A stretch of 64,000 nucleotides of DNA from Synanceia verrucosa (Eukaryota > Chordata > Actinopteri > Perciformes > Synanceiidae). Below the pieces are notes generated by a model that did not search any database, was not told the origin of the DNA, and worked only from the letters and a program-made list of their open reading frames with translations. Positions 11,919 through 26,355 of the stretch are shown here, piece by piece; the first letter of the stretch is position 1, and every line of letters starts with the position of its first letter. Where the stretch lies: positions 5,370,849 to 5,434,848 of the forward strand of contig CM056553.1 in the NCBI GenBank assembly GCA_029721515.1. The letters run 5' to 3'. Both the position numbers and the translations under genes were made by a program.

Positions 11919-14199
11919 AGACTCATTGGACAAAATTGAATAAATTATTAGGGAGGAGTGATATTTCAAGAGAGATACCGTCTTACAAAACCAGGTTGTC
12001 CAAATACACATTTTTCCCAAAGGAAATTGTAATAAATCCTAAGAAACTTCATAAAATTTGGACCATGACAAGGAATTGTGAGGTGAAATGTCAGTAAACA
12101 ATAAACTAGATGTTTGGGATCAGAAACAGATTCATCATGAACCTAACAGAACACAAGGCACAACAAAAAGAGACCTGATCCAAAATGGACCCGAGGTCAG
12201 CTAGACTTGATCTGAACAGGTCCAGGGATAACTAGGCTAGATTTAAAATGCATTTGAACTAAATTGGTTCAAATAGATGAGGACCACTGGCAACACTTGC
12301 AGCAGCATGATGCTAGAATAATAAAGATTTAAAAACCAGCCACAATCAAAAAAGAGGGAGCAATACTTCATGTTCATATTACAACTCAAAGACTTTCAAC
12401 ACCTGCGTCATTGAACAAAGAATCTGTGCTGAACTAGTTAAGGTTGGCAGGAAGAAGCCAGCGTAAATATGACTTCAGGTCAAAGGTGAATTATAACATC
12501 ATCATAATGTGTTTGACTGGAATCTTTTAAAATGTAGGTTTTGGTGAGAGACTTGAATGAATGCAGTCACTTGGAGGTGATATTTCCATAGCAGTGTAAA
12601 ACAGACGACAGAGGGAATGACGGTCTGTTTAACTTCCTGACACTATTATAGCTCTAGGCAGCCTATAATGCATCGTTACTACTAATGACGAGTTGTTTTT
12701 ATCAATAAAAAAAACAATCTTTTATTTCCTAATCATTTGAATTGTGATTTTATGCAAATAACAACCTTATATGACTACAAGGTAAAAACATAACATTTTA
12801 ACTTAAAACTAAGAATCTGTATTGGCTGACATGGTTTACTGACAATATGTGAATTTCTAAAAGTTACATTGGTCCTATTTTCCTGCTGATATAATCCAAT
12901 TACACCTTGACAATCAGATCAGAGATCAATGGACAAATATTACTGAGACACAGCCCAGTCAGGTTCATAATGAGTAATACTATGATCCAATTATCAAGCT
13001 TTAACAACCTAAATTGATTGCAAAGGGAATACAGACATCTCTGCCCGTGTCTATACAGTCTATCATCCATTAATAAACACACGACTCACTCTTTGCAACC
13101 TTGGCAATCAGCATCATGAGATGGATCGGGGGCAAGTCCTTGTGTCAGGCTGACATGTTGTTCAGAGGCTGGATTAGTATTCATGCTTTGCTCCAAACTA
13201 CAAAATGTGCATGATAATTCGCTGGTTATGGCCCAGGTCACCTTACTTTATACAACGGGGCTTGCTGTCATTTCAAGTGACTGTCAGCCATCGTTTTTTC
13301 ACCCGCAACAGGAGGTTGTTAAGATATGCTGATATTTACGGTTTGAAAGTGTTTGAATTTCAGGCATTTAAAGTTAAATTTAAATAAATCCAAAATAAAT
13401 CTTTGATAGGTTGAGACATAATGTGAAATGCTGCAATCACAGATCGTAAGTCAGAAAAACCCTCTGAGGACAGGTTAAGAGGATGAAGCAGAAACACAAA
13501 TAAAGCAGCTTTTATACTCTGCTTACTTATTCTACATTCACAGACGGTCGTTTTATTAAACTTTGTTTAGACAACACCAACTTCCCTGTAGACATCCCTC
13601 AATAATGTTTGTTTTACTTCAGTGTCAATGCTGCTGATTTCAACGTGTTCCTTCCAGATCACTGTTTTTCTTTTCTTTTTTTTTCCTCTTTAAAGAGACT
13701 TAACTGGCAGTGTCAAACGTGGTCAAACGAGGCGATCAAACTAAGTTTATTTGCATTACTTTCCCCTGCCTCTGCATTAATATGAACACTGTGTCAAGGT
13801 CAAACATCACTGAGTCTATCCTCAGCAAGAGTCCAGTACATGAAATATCAATGAATATAAAGATGTTCGGGATAAGATAAATATTGATACTCATGAACTA
13901 TTTAACCAAGATGTGATGCAGTCTACAAATCATCAGACTTTCAATCGCAGCACCTTACCAGAGACAAACTTTTCTCAAGTACTGAAGCTATTTAGGGCAC
14001 ACTAAGCTGGCAAACATAGCGGCAGCTCCACCTTAATCGATAAGCACTTTGATCAACATGACTGATTAATAGGAAATCAAAGAAAAATGTTTTGCTGCCA
14101 CATTTTGTGTTCGTACTCCAATCTGTCTTGTTCCATAATTCAACACAACAGCTTGAAGTTACTCAACAAAGAAGACACTCATAAAAAAATTATAAATCA

Positions 14200-14590
14200 C
14201 GACGATGCCATCCTCTTCAGACCGTCTCTATCAGAAGTCGGTGGAACCGTCCGGGTCTCCGGGCGTTCAATTGCACCACTCGTCGATGACAGAAGGTCGC
14301 CTGGCTAACGAGTGAAGGTCAGCACCTCTCTTCATCCATCACTGTCTTCCTCGCCGTCCTTTCTTTCCTGTGAGTTTCTACTCCCTCCCATTGTCTGGCA
14401 GGCGGCAGAACGTGGCGCGAGAGGAGGACACGTCAATGTTATCAGCATGCAACAGACGGCTGCTTTGAGGGAGCCCGTTTCTATCAGCTGCTGCCCCAGT
14501 GGCTAATTACCCACACTCCTCATCGGCTGGACCCCCGCTCCACACTTTGCAAAACAAACCACCAAGCTATGGGCAGCCATTTTGCATGTT
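14200..14590. other. GC-richer block, possible conserved noncoding element
   Basis: This stretch stands out from AT-rich flanks, is free of recognised repeats and contains mixed, non-simple sequence (for example GTGGCGCGAGAGGAGGACAC, CAGTGGCTAATTACCCACAC with a TAATTA core). The short open frames resemble no protein I know. Conservation cannot be judged from one genome. Confidence 0.3.
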
Positions 14591-14826
14591 GGAGCCACTT
14601 TTTCTAACTCTTAAAGTTGAATTTCACCAAAACTTGAGCAGCTCATTAGCAATAGCTCACTGAAGATGCCACCATTTATTATTATTGAACACTTGTTCCA
14701 TGTTCATATAAAATGTGCTTGTATCTCCTGATTATTTATTTATGCATATATAAGTTCTCTCCTGAGTTTTCTGATTCAATACACTTCTAATCATGTGGAG
14801 AAACAGATTGCTACTGTATGCTATGA

Positions 14827-15000
14827 CAGTGGTTCACAAAGTGCAGTCTGGGGACTCCAGAGGGGTCCTTGAGGGATACCAGGAGGTCCCCAGCAATAGA
14901 TGGATAATGTTATGATATTATACCTTTAACATCAAGTCTGTGCATTTAATAATGTCCCAGACATCATTAAAATGTGTTCAAGGGGCAGTAAGTTTGATAT
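14827..15000 (+). mobile_element. hAT-type MITE fragment (CAGTGGTTCACAAA end)
   Basis: CAGTGGTTCACAAAGTGCAG followed by GGGGACTCCAGAGGGGTCCT and AGGAGGTCCCCAGCAA is the recognisable left end of a common vertebrate hAT-derived repeat. The opposite end was not found. Confidence 0.5.
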
Positions 15001-18000
15001 TTACTGCACCAGAGCACAAACAGCTATAATATACCTGAAGGGGGTTACTGATCAATACCAATACCTCTCACTTCACCAGGTGTGATTTCACACTATGACC
15101 CAGACTGTTTTTCTTTCCAAAACAAAAGCCCTCAGCTCACTGGAATATTAAACGGATGCTTCAAAACGAGTGCCAATTTCAGGCCACAACAATGCTTGCT
15201 GAGAAGACGGGTGACGACATTTTGTCGATGTTGTGATTCCTGGTTTGCAAAAGAAGTTGATTACAATTGTAGATCACTTGATGCCCTGTTGAAAATTTAA
15301 TGCAACGTACTCAGTGCTGCACATAAAGCTTAATAAGCCCATACAGTATAACTGTAACATTTGGGAAGTTTAATTTTAAGGAACAACAAGCGACATTGAT
15401 CCCTTTGCTCATTTAGCAGTCATATCAGACCGGCAAGACTACTATCTGATACCACTGTTCAGTTTCCTGTCATCAATTCAGACACAACCCAGGTTTGAAA
15501 TGCCATTATACACATAAACGTCAATCAAAAGCCACATCTCAGCCTCCTATGGATGTCTTTGCGTCATTTTCAGGCAGCTGCTTTATGAAATACAAGAAAG
15601 CACCTGGATCAATTGTAGTTTAATCAATATGGTGAATGGCAACAAATTAGTTTGCTCTACGGAAGTTTCCTCCACAGCTAGTGGTTAAAGCAGCGTTAGA
15701 AAACTGGAGCTGCTGCTGTATTTTAACGGTCGATGGGTCAAAACAAAGTCTTAACTAAGACACTTGTCTGCTAACACTGTGCCAACTTCTTTCATGTGGA
15801 TATATTAAACATTATGTGGAATCTACCAGCATCACATTCCTTCAACAAACTATAACACTCATGGCTGAATTGTGATAATTGCAGTCTCAGCAGCACCTGT
15901 GGTACATGTGCAATTATTGTTTCTGAGTCCCCTGCTGCACCGAGGCAAATTTCAATCCAACACATTCTCCAGGTTTCCGCTTCCTTTAACATTTGCACAT
16001 AAATGATTTGTTTCTGGTCTCTGCAAGCAGGATAATAATGTGTATTATATGTTGTTTTTAGAGTATATGAACACAATAGATTTCATTTACAGTGATAAAT
16101 GTGATATCTAGAGCATTATAGCAGCAGCAGATAATGCAGTCAGCACCCAACCCTCAGCTCATCATGTTGAGAGGCAAAGGAAATGAAACCAATCCTGCAT
16201 TTATATTTAAGTCTCACACATAATTGCATCTTTATTGCTTCGTGAAAGAACCCAAGAAGGTTAATACAAATTAAAAAAGGAGATGCAAGCTGATGTTTAA
16301 GATCTTAAATTTGAGATAATCTGATGGTTTCTACTGTACTCGCTTTCTCTAGCTGCTCTCAGCTCCAATGTGAGCTCTTTGATCGGACTATGAAATACAG
16401 TGAGACAAGATCCTGACAGTGGGATTTTCCAGATATCCTACTAATGAAGCACGATGGCTCTCCTTTATCCAGAAAAACAAACAAACTAGTGGTGGGAGGA
16501 ATATAAGCAAGAGCCATATGGGGATGTCAGCTGGTCAGACTGAGGTAAATGCAAAGAAAATACTTAATAAGAACTAATAGGCTGTTATACACACTGTTTC
16601 TGTGTAATTTACCTCCCTTATAATGGGCACAGCTGACAGCAGCAGTAAAGATTAGATATGCTGTTTTCCACATGCCTGCACCCACGCTGACAGTGTGTGC
16701 TGTGCTTCTCCACTGTGTTTTCTACATTGTTAGGCTCAGCGGAGGTATGCCATAATCAGAATCATGCTGGAAAGGTACCAAATCATATTTGAGATCATCA
16801 GTCTCTCCAAGGGTGGTGGCAGGATTACATTTTGGCTTCTGCACACCACTGTCTTAAACAAACAGGACGCACAATCCCTGTTATTACTGCAGATGCCCAA
16901 AAGGTTCAAATACATTACCCTCTTTGGAGCCTGGCAATAAATTACCCTTAGCAGATGCTAGCTGCACTTTTATTTCTTTACACCGTAATAAAGTGCAAAA
17001 GTGAAACAGCCGTTAGCGGCAGCATGGGTTGTGGCTAGCTTTTTTAAACTGAGTCAGAAAAGAGTTACATGTACTGATGGTAGTAATGTCTTTCACTTTA
17101 CCCTAATCTATTTTAAACTTGTGACAGATGTCAAAAAAATTATTTACTATTCTACTGGAGATGAGATATGCCTTCATTCTGCTAGTCTGTGTTTACTATA
17201 AAGTCTGAATCAATTAAAGCTCCACAAATTACTATTTTTGAGCTGAAAGCTAAACAAATCAATATTTTCATATCAATAATAAACACAAACGATTAGGCTA
17301 AAGGATGCTAAAGGACAGCAAATCTTGGAAAAACAATGCCATATATATCATCAAGAAATATATATCTGATCAAAGTAATGTATGAGCCAATTGTGATTAC
17401 AAGTATTTAATTTATCTTGAATTACAGCAACCAGAAAGCTCTTTAAAAGCTCACACAGTGTGTTGATATAACGGCAAAGCATCATTTACTTCAAGTGTTT
17501 ATTTCTGCCATATCTTCTAAAATTCTTCGACTAGATTTCAGAGAATTCAACTTAAAATTAACATTTTTGAAATTGCATTGCATGTTTACACAACAACAAA
17601 ACAACAGAGTGAGGTAACCCATGTTAATTAGACTGGTCAGTGAATCAGTACAGTAAACAGGCTACTTTAGAGGCTAATGTTAGTATGTTGTCACAGCTTG
17701 TGCACTTTGTGATGGATATGTAACCAGATGGTGATAACCACCTTGGGAAAAAGTATCATTTAAGTTACAGATTTATTGTTTTCTTCACAGCCGCTGGTGG
17801 TGAGGAGGCTAACCTCCACCATGCCTGCCAAGCAGCAGACACGCAGAAACTCCTCTGCACATTATCTTTTAGGTAGTTGAAGGCTATTCAGTCAAAACTG
17901 AAGCTACATAGAAGTCTGTATCCATTGGAAGGACATGACTTCATGAATCAAACCCTGAAAAAATAAAGGTCATAACACCAGAACCGAAGATAAAAATTGT

Positions 18001-21000
18001 TATTATTCTTTCACCTGTTCTCATGGCTGCAATAACAGACAATAGTTTTCATCCTGTGAACACATAATAATCCATAAACAGCCTGTGGACAGAGCTGGCA
18101 GTCAGGTTTGAGTTTCTGACAGTTTACAGCCACATTACTGCGGTGTATTGCATCTCGTTGTGCTGTCGAGGTGGGGGGTTATCGAAGTGGCAGATGGCAG
18201 CACTGGTCATTTGGACTTTTTAGGGACACACGTCAAATTTCAAGCTCAGCCTTGAAACCAAATATGAGGACCGAGTTAAGGACCTACATGCTCTCTCAGA
18301 GGGCCCCTTACCATTAGCAGCTACAAAGCTCCTTCGTTTAGCCTCACAAACTGACCTTGAGGTGCACAAAACCACAGATGCCAAATGCTTTTCAATTTAA
18401 AAGTCATCAGCTTGAAAAAAAATAACGTTTTTCTGGAAACTGTGCAGTGGATTTGGCACATTCACTGCATTGCTTTTCTCGGGTCAAAGTAAAACAATCA
18501 TCCCTGCAAACAGGCTGAGGGCCTTCAGACATGATCCATGACTGTTGTCACTTTGTTGTTGTTTTTTTTTTATCCTTTCCACTGTTTGATGGGGGAATTC
18601 AGTCACATCACTTCTGTCAATACAGCCTATTTAAACAGCTGCATCATATTGACCGTTAATGAGTGAAGCTGGAGTGAAAGCATGCTCCTCGCTTCAATGG
18701 ATTTATTGATGCAGTAAAGAGGCATATGAGAACATTTTGAGGGAAATTACATTTGCTTTTCCTGCAGTTGTTTACAGTAAATACTCTGTGCAGAAGTCTA
18801 GCACTATAAGTGGACAGGCTGTTTGGAATGCCCTTACACCAGTGTTTGGCTGCATCTCCAAAATGTCAACTGTGCAATTAGCTTGGCCTCATACATTTTT
18901 ATTCAGTTTATTCAGATGGTTTAACTACAGCACACCAGGGGGTTAGATTTTTTTTTCTCAACATTAAAAAAAAATGGATGAAAATCAACAAGACTTTTGA
19001 GGCTTTTCTGTGACAGCTACAGTACGCCAAATCTCTGCTAATGAGCTGCTGCTGATTGGCAGGTGATGCTGGAGTCAAGATAGAGCAGACTATTCAATAT
19101 TAGAGCCCAGTTTCTACTAACTAGAACAAAATCCAACACAACCAGATTCTGCCAACCCACTCAACAAACACTACGCCAACACTAAACACTGCAACCAGAC
19201 TATGGATGACATCTGAAGTCATAAAATATGAATGCAAAATGTTGTAATGCTTCTACAATATGTGCAAAGTAGACAGTTTCACAGCTGTAAACCTAAACAC
19301 AGCAAAGGGGTTCCAGTTTATTTCCTGTCACAGTGTATGTCAATGGCATCAGCTGACAGGAAGTAAAGGTGGACCCAAGCGGTTGCCTAGCAATGCAATT
19401 CCATGGCAACAATCTATAGCAGTAGTTGAGGTTATAGTGACACCTGTTGACCACCTGAGAAGTCAAACCCTGATCTCTGGCATCAACATGAAAACAACAC
19501 ATGAGCGCTAAATCTATTAACGTCCTACTGTATATTGTACTGTACTGTATTACTGACTAATATATGAAGTCACTTTCTTTAGCAAGACATTACAGATTCT
19601 CAAAAGAAAAAAAACTTAAATTATCCCAAAGGAAATTCTTCTGCAACAGTTGCCAGACTCAGTAGGAAATTATTCAAAACAGATGGTGTTAAGGGAGAAT
19701 ATGCACATTTTGTTTATTTTATGTTACTGTACAGTGAATATATTTGGGTTTTGGACTGTTTCTAAATTTCTCTGGCAAAATAAGTAATTTGTACATCCTG
19801 ATTGTAAATTGTGCTCAACAAAACATAAACATAATTCAAAGAATAGACAACAGGCTTTATTTTACTGAGCAGTATGACTTAACCTGAATAATCTGTTACT
19901 CACACTTCCACCTAAATTCACCAAAAACACTAGGATTTGCTACACTCTAAACACACTGTTTGTCTTACCCAAAGAAAACAAACAACATTTTTTAAACTTT
20001 TAAAAAAAAAGGAGCAGTTGAATCTGCATAATTTGTCTGGGGGTTATCTAATCATCCTCTGTCTCATTTTCTGTGATTACTGATTGTGTCATGTATTAAT
20101 ATGTGTTAGACTTAGAGAAAAAAAAACACTGCAGCTCTATAAACAGTCACACTCATGTATAACAATGTTTTTCTCATTATGCAGTGAGCTGCAGGGTGTT
20201 CGCTTCCACAACAGCTACCATAATGTCATTTTAACTTCCAAATGTGTGTTCATTTTTTCTCCAATTTTGAGAGTGCTCAGTAGGAGAAGTGCTGTAACGA
20301 GTCACTGGAGTTTCTCTTATGTTTCCATGGGGCGCTTTCAAAAAGAAACAATAACCACCTCCCCCTGAATAGTCCAAAAGATAAAACTGTAACTGAATAT
20401 TTAGTGTCATTAAATGAATTCCAGCAGGTCTGGAAAATAGCTGCTACGTGCTGATTTGTATTGCAGGTCTGAGTGACAACGCCGTTCACATGAAATACTT
20501 CTGTTCTGATTCATTTGTCACACAGTGAGCTACCTCAGGCCTCTCTGATGTAACGATAAATGGCAACAGTAGGTACTTCATTAATTGTTGCTGGGGGACA
20601 TACAGTATATGAATGTCTTTCATCTTTCCTCCGGTCCCCTTCTTCCTGTCACACTCAATAAAATGATGTAGAGAAGTATTATTACAGGCAAAGTTAAACT
20701 CCTCTTTATTTCACAACCTCACAGCTGACTATCAGACAGCTAATTCTGATGATCGAGGTGCAAATGTGATATTTTCTGACTCTGGCTTAATGTTGTGTGA
20801 AAGCACGCTTCTAGATACTAATGGCTCAAGATAACTGGAGTGGACACCATGTAAATGCACACGTTGAAGCAGATATTTTTTGGGCAGCTTGTGAAAATAA
20901 CACGGGTACAGGAATACTAATAAGGACGGAGGTAATTGGCTGTTCTCCAGAGAGAGAGGAGAGGAAACAGGCGAGTTGTGGTCTGGATGCCATAGTCAGC

Positions 21001-24000
21001 CTTCCACCCCCCTCTGCTGTATGAGAGGTCACATGACAGCCACTGATTACAACAAGAGTACCTGCAGCTAAACATGACTCTGGTGTTTCAGAGGCTTCCT
21101 GAGAAACATGAAAGCTAACCTCGACCTTTTCAACCTCACAATCGCAGCCATGTTTCCAGTCTGCTGACAATAAAACCTTCCACTTGCAGCGGAGAACTCG
21201 CTATACTCGCTGCTGCTTGTGCATCTGCCTGCTGCACCTCTCACAGACTAAAACTGTCAAAACCTGATTTTAATGGTCTGTTCGTTACCACTTTGCCGAT
21301 TCCTCCTCGGCCAATGAAGCATAAAACATGAAAGGAAAGAAGCAAGAGGAGAGGAGTAGACAGGTACTGAAATATACAATTTCTGTATTGCTGTCATGAG
21401 CAGGAAAATTCACATATGTATGAAAAAAATCACTTCACAGCACATACAAAGCAGCAGAAAATCTACTGAATAAATTACAATAATATATACGGTCAGTCAC
21501 TGTAAAACAACAGAAAATGACACACAAATTGTATATAAAACAAATAAGATATAAAGAGCTATGTTGATGTTCATCAGTAGACCTCCTTTACCAACATGCA
21601 GATACATATCGCAATATAGTTTGTTTTTCCTCTACATTTTGCAATAATTTGCTCTCAAAATGAAAAAAATCAACCCAGTACTTCATTTGTAAAGTACTTA
21701 ATTCACACAAGAGTAAAAAAACAAGCCTGACTATGTGGCTATCTAACACAGATTTATTTATTTGAATTACCAGAAAAACTGACAGATCATGATATATCTC
21801 AAGATATATCAAGATTTAAAAATGGCATATACCATGATAGAACAATATGGCCATATCACCATATTTCGTTATCAAATTTTTAAGCAACATCTGTATCTGA
21901 CTGATTAGACTCTGCATCAACAGGACAAGACAAAATGCAAGCAAATAGCAAAAGTTAATAAAACATGTTTTTCACATTCTTTGTGAAGCCATTTGACACA
22001 GGTTCATAAAAAAAATGAAACAGTGCTTTTGTGTTGTTTTTCTGGTGACCAACAGTTTAAAAAAATGGGAAACAATAAGAGAGAGATTTTTCTTTGGTGA
22101 ACCAGCTATTTCAAGGATATATGTCTGATAAATCACAACTTAATTTAGATACTTAATAAATGAGACCAAATAAAATTACAAGGCTCTCCTTTTTTTCCTC
22201 TTTTCAATAACAAACAAAAGATTACATGCCAGCCTTTCATATTAGACACAACATTAAAGTAGACAGAACAATACATTAACAGAACAATACATTAGATTAT
22301 TCATTCACACTGCACATATCATGACATTAACTCTGACTCACTGGTGTCATTCAGCCACCTCACATGAAGATATTTATAATCTAAATATCCAGAGTTGATC
22401 TGCCAGCATTGACTCTGCAGTGACTTTGCTCTTATTACATACAGAACCTATAACGGCCGCTATTATGTGAAGTCTACTTACAGTATACGCTGTGACTCGT
22501 GATGGTGCAATATAAACTCAGTAATCAGCCACATGAGCAGCATTTTTGCTTACACATCAGCTATGCAGCAGATATAAGTAATAACTTTCAAAATCACAAC
22601 TATCCATGATTTGAAACGTACATGATAAGCAGATGGGCATCAGAACATGGCAATCAGTGGCAGCAGGCAACCCACAGCAGCTCGATATGACAGATGTAAT
22701 TATGATATGCAGAATAGTAGGGCAAGGTGTCACTTTGCTTTGAGCACTCTGAATTATCAAGATGAATATTAAGTGTGCGGTGAAAATGTGAACACTGCTA
22801 CCTACGCTGGGTGTGACACGGATTCCTGGGGAGAAAATATGACATGGAAATAATTGCCTGTGTGCAAGACAGTCTGCATTCTAAAAGCCAATATAAAACA
22901 TGATATTAGCCTCGACAAGCAATGCAAGAAAACAACGGCGATGACCAAGAGTATATGCAATGTCAATCAAATGTGAGTGGTCTTTTGCATTTCCACTATG
23001 CAAACAAACTGCATGAAAGCATCATCATGCACCTGCCAAAGGACAGCCACAACAAGGCTAATTCATAATTAATATCAATGCAAACAAGCACAAAGAGCAG
23101 CAGCAGCATCCAAACAAAGCAGCTGGAAAACGCCAATGTATTGACAAAAAACTCTGTACACAACCCAACTGAACAAAGGTGACAATAATAATTAGCAAAA
23201 GCTGCATTTACTTAGCTTGTTTAAGTGAAGTGTTGCTCTCTGGTGTCTCCAGGGAGAATGGTCTAAACGTGTACACAAGCCGGACAGGAAACTTAAAAGT
23301 GTGCCTTTGAGGAACAAACATCCATAATAATTAGTTGCACATCTTAAACAGTTGAAGTAGTTAGCATAACTTAAGCTCGCTTGTCGCAAGTGTAAACTAG
23401 CAGGTAGAGCAGTTTAAACAAACCGTCTTACTGGAAACGTTTGTGCTTTTTGAGTTGCAGTTGGCTAGCTTTACAAGCTGACTAGCTAGCTAGCTAACAT
23501 TAGCTTGCTGTCCAGGCTTTGGTCTTCTCCGGTCTATTTAAGGATGAAGTCAGGGACTTTTTAATGCTTTTAAAGAATAATTATTTTTATGAGGTTGTCG
23601 TAAAACATGGTGAACATATAAGGAGCTACAAAAACACACCAGGTGCGGTCTTCACATTGGCTGAAGTGGATGATGAGCGGTGGTCAAGATGCTAATGACC
23701 TACAGGTGCAGCCGGTGAGCGTCACCCATGACGACTGCTGGTGGGCGGATCGATACTGACATATGGATACCTCCGCTACCACACATTTATGTTCTGGAAT
23801 TATCAAAATATGCCGATATGTTAGTAATGTGTGATTTATCATTAACAGTAGTAACTATACCATCGGGATCTGGTAGAAATGATACCTTCTTGGTAAGGAC
23901 TACTTCTTCTTCCGCCGGTCATTAGTCACAACTGAATGAGAGGAACTTTGAAGGTTGAAAATCTCCAGGGGAGTCTGATGAACATGCTACTAAACAAAAC

Positions 24001-24268
24001 AGTGGGAATGTTTACGTTGAAATGTTCAGGCAAACATTTTCATATGTTAATGTTCACATGCTGTCAAGATGTCTATTATTTATTAATGTGAACAGTCAGG
24101 AAATGTGTCCCTGTACAATAAAATACTCACATTTATATCCACAATAAACACAGCAAAAACTTAAAGTGTAAAATAAATACAAATAAAAATAGATAAATAA
24201 AGTCAGCTTGAATGGCAAATAAGACTATTTAAATGGCAGCATGTGAAAAATCTTGAAATAATTTTATT

Positions 24269-24281
24269 ATATATATATATA

Positions 24282-24355
<74 letters not shown>
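24269..24355. repeat. (AT)n microsatellite with a short (GT) interruption
   Basis: About 85 bases of alternating AT, interrupted once by GTGTGTGT at about 24283. Confidence 0.97.
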
Positions 24356-24359
<4 letters not shown>

Positions 24360-26319
24360 CAGGACAGAAAGGACATGGATGGTATCGCACATTGAATAAT
24401 ATGGCTACAGCATCAGAGGCAGCCCCAACTCCAGAAAACTTTCACAATAATAGCTGACTACCTATCCATATTGCCCTACCTATTGTACTTTATTTGGATA
24501 TTTCTTTGTTCTCCTGCTTTCCATGTCTGCCCCGCAACTGTTTTTTTTCATTGCTATGTTTATATAAATAAAACATTAGAGTGCTTCTTTTTTATTATTG
24601 ATGCAAAGGATGTAGTACACAAAATAGAGGTAAAGACATACATTATGTAGGAATATCAATCAAATAACTGAACCTCTGTTCTTATACTGCACATGTTGAG
24701 GTTGCATGGGTGCTTCTGAACAGCTACACAGTAAGAGTTTGCTATTATTACACAAGAGCAGCCACAGCTTGTGATGCTGAAGCTGGAGATGGTCTGCAGC
24801 TCTCAGCCCACCACAGAGGGGGTGGGAGATGCTGCTCGAGACGGAGTTCAGTTTAGTCCTCAGCCTCCCCTCTGCTTAGAGCTTCTTTTACACCAGTTTG
24901 TTTATCCTGCCTGCCTCCCCCGCTGTGCTGCTGCCTCCCGAGCACACCACTGACTGTACACAACAGAGGCTGCTGGTCCAGAGGGGCTCGCTGCAAACAC
25001 CGGATTGAGAATGCCAGTCAAATTATCGAGAGCGATGTGCAATGGTGGTCTTAAAAATCATTCTGCGTAAGCTTGTCAAATGAAACAGGATTTTTTAGGG
25101 GTGCGTCTCAACAGAAATACAAGCGTAAATTCAGATTTTATCACACATTGCAATGCTCAGGTTGTACTGACGACACACATGCTGCTCTACAAGTATTATT
25201 CTCACTCACCAGCTGCAGCCCTCTGACCTCTAAGCAAATTTTTACTTGTTCTATTGTGCAATGAGTCAACAGGTTTTTTTTAATTTATGTGCATTATATA
25301 AATTTGATAAGTGTATGAAATTCAAACATGCTCTGTCACCGCTCACTGTTAATGATGAATTATTGACCATCTGTACGAGAAGCTTTTGAAGTATAAAATT
25401 CAGAATGAGTAATTTGGTTTGAAGGCAGTTTCAACTCCACCTCACTCTCTCCACTTTGGCATGATTACATGTTGAATATTGATTATGAAAAGCCTTTTAA
25501 ATGATGTTAGAGATTAAATCTAGTTTGACCTGGACCTTGTTCTGTTGTGGGTCTATCTATGAGTTATATATATTTTATGTGAAGTCATTCATATTTTTAT
25601 TCATTACTGTAGCTGCTACATGTATTTGTCCCCAGCCCGCTACTTTCTCCCCCAAAGGGTCCCTCAGATAATAAGCCTGTAATTAAACCTGGCTGCAGTG
25701 GTTTATGGTGTCTGTGGAGAGAAACAGAAATAGCAGCAGAACTAATGTTGGCTTTATGTTGAGCAGAAAGAGTCTCAGATTAATGTGGTCGGTTGTACTG
25801 AGAAGCAGTGACAGCCAGGCCTCAGTAACATCTCTGTATGTGGAACAAACTGTCTTCATAAGATGGACATGACAGAGCCGTCTGATGTTCTGACCTGTGA
25901 GTTTTTGACCTGTGTGCTCCAGTGGTCCTTCATTTTTAGATCTGGGCTCTCAGTGAAGCCGACCGTGAAACACTGCTGTATCGTACCTCCATCATCGTCT
26001 CTCCTGTGTTTGATCTCCTCTTGTTTTGATCTATGTGTGTGTATCTGTAACCATTAAGTGCTGAGTGAAAACCTGTTATTTTTCATTATTTGATGTTAGC
26101 AGGAATGCCTGCAGCATTATGCATTTGAACAGTTGACTTAGAGTATAATGGAAGAACAATGTGACAACCCTCTACGGTGGATTAATTATTGTGATTGGTG
26201 TCTGGATAATTGCAAATTATTACAGTTTGAGATGCAGTACTAGTGTTTAGCAGGTAGCTTTAGCCCAGTGCATCGCTCTTTAACCATGAGCTTGGAGGAT
26301 GGATGGATGGATGGATGGT

Positions 26320-26355
<36 letters not shown>

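Larger units (their letters stand above)
11919..24268. other. intergenic, largely unassigned
   Basis: Apart from the hAT fragment at 14827 and the block at 14200-14590, I recognise nothing functional. The stretch about 21590-21860 has ATATCGCAATATA and GATATATCTCAAGATATATC phrases resembling a decayed fish MITE. No open frame carries a known domain. The stretches 6600-9360 and 10280-11586 are similar. Confidence 0.55.
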
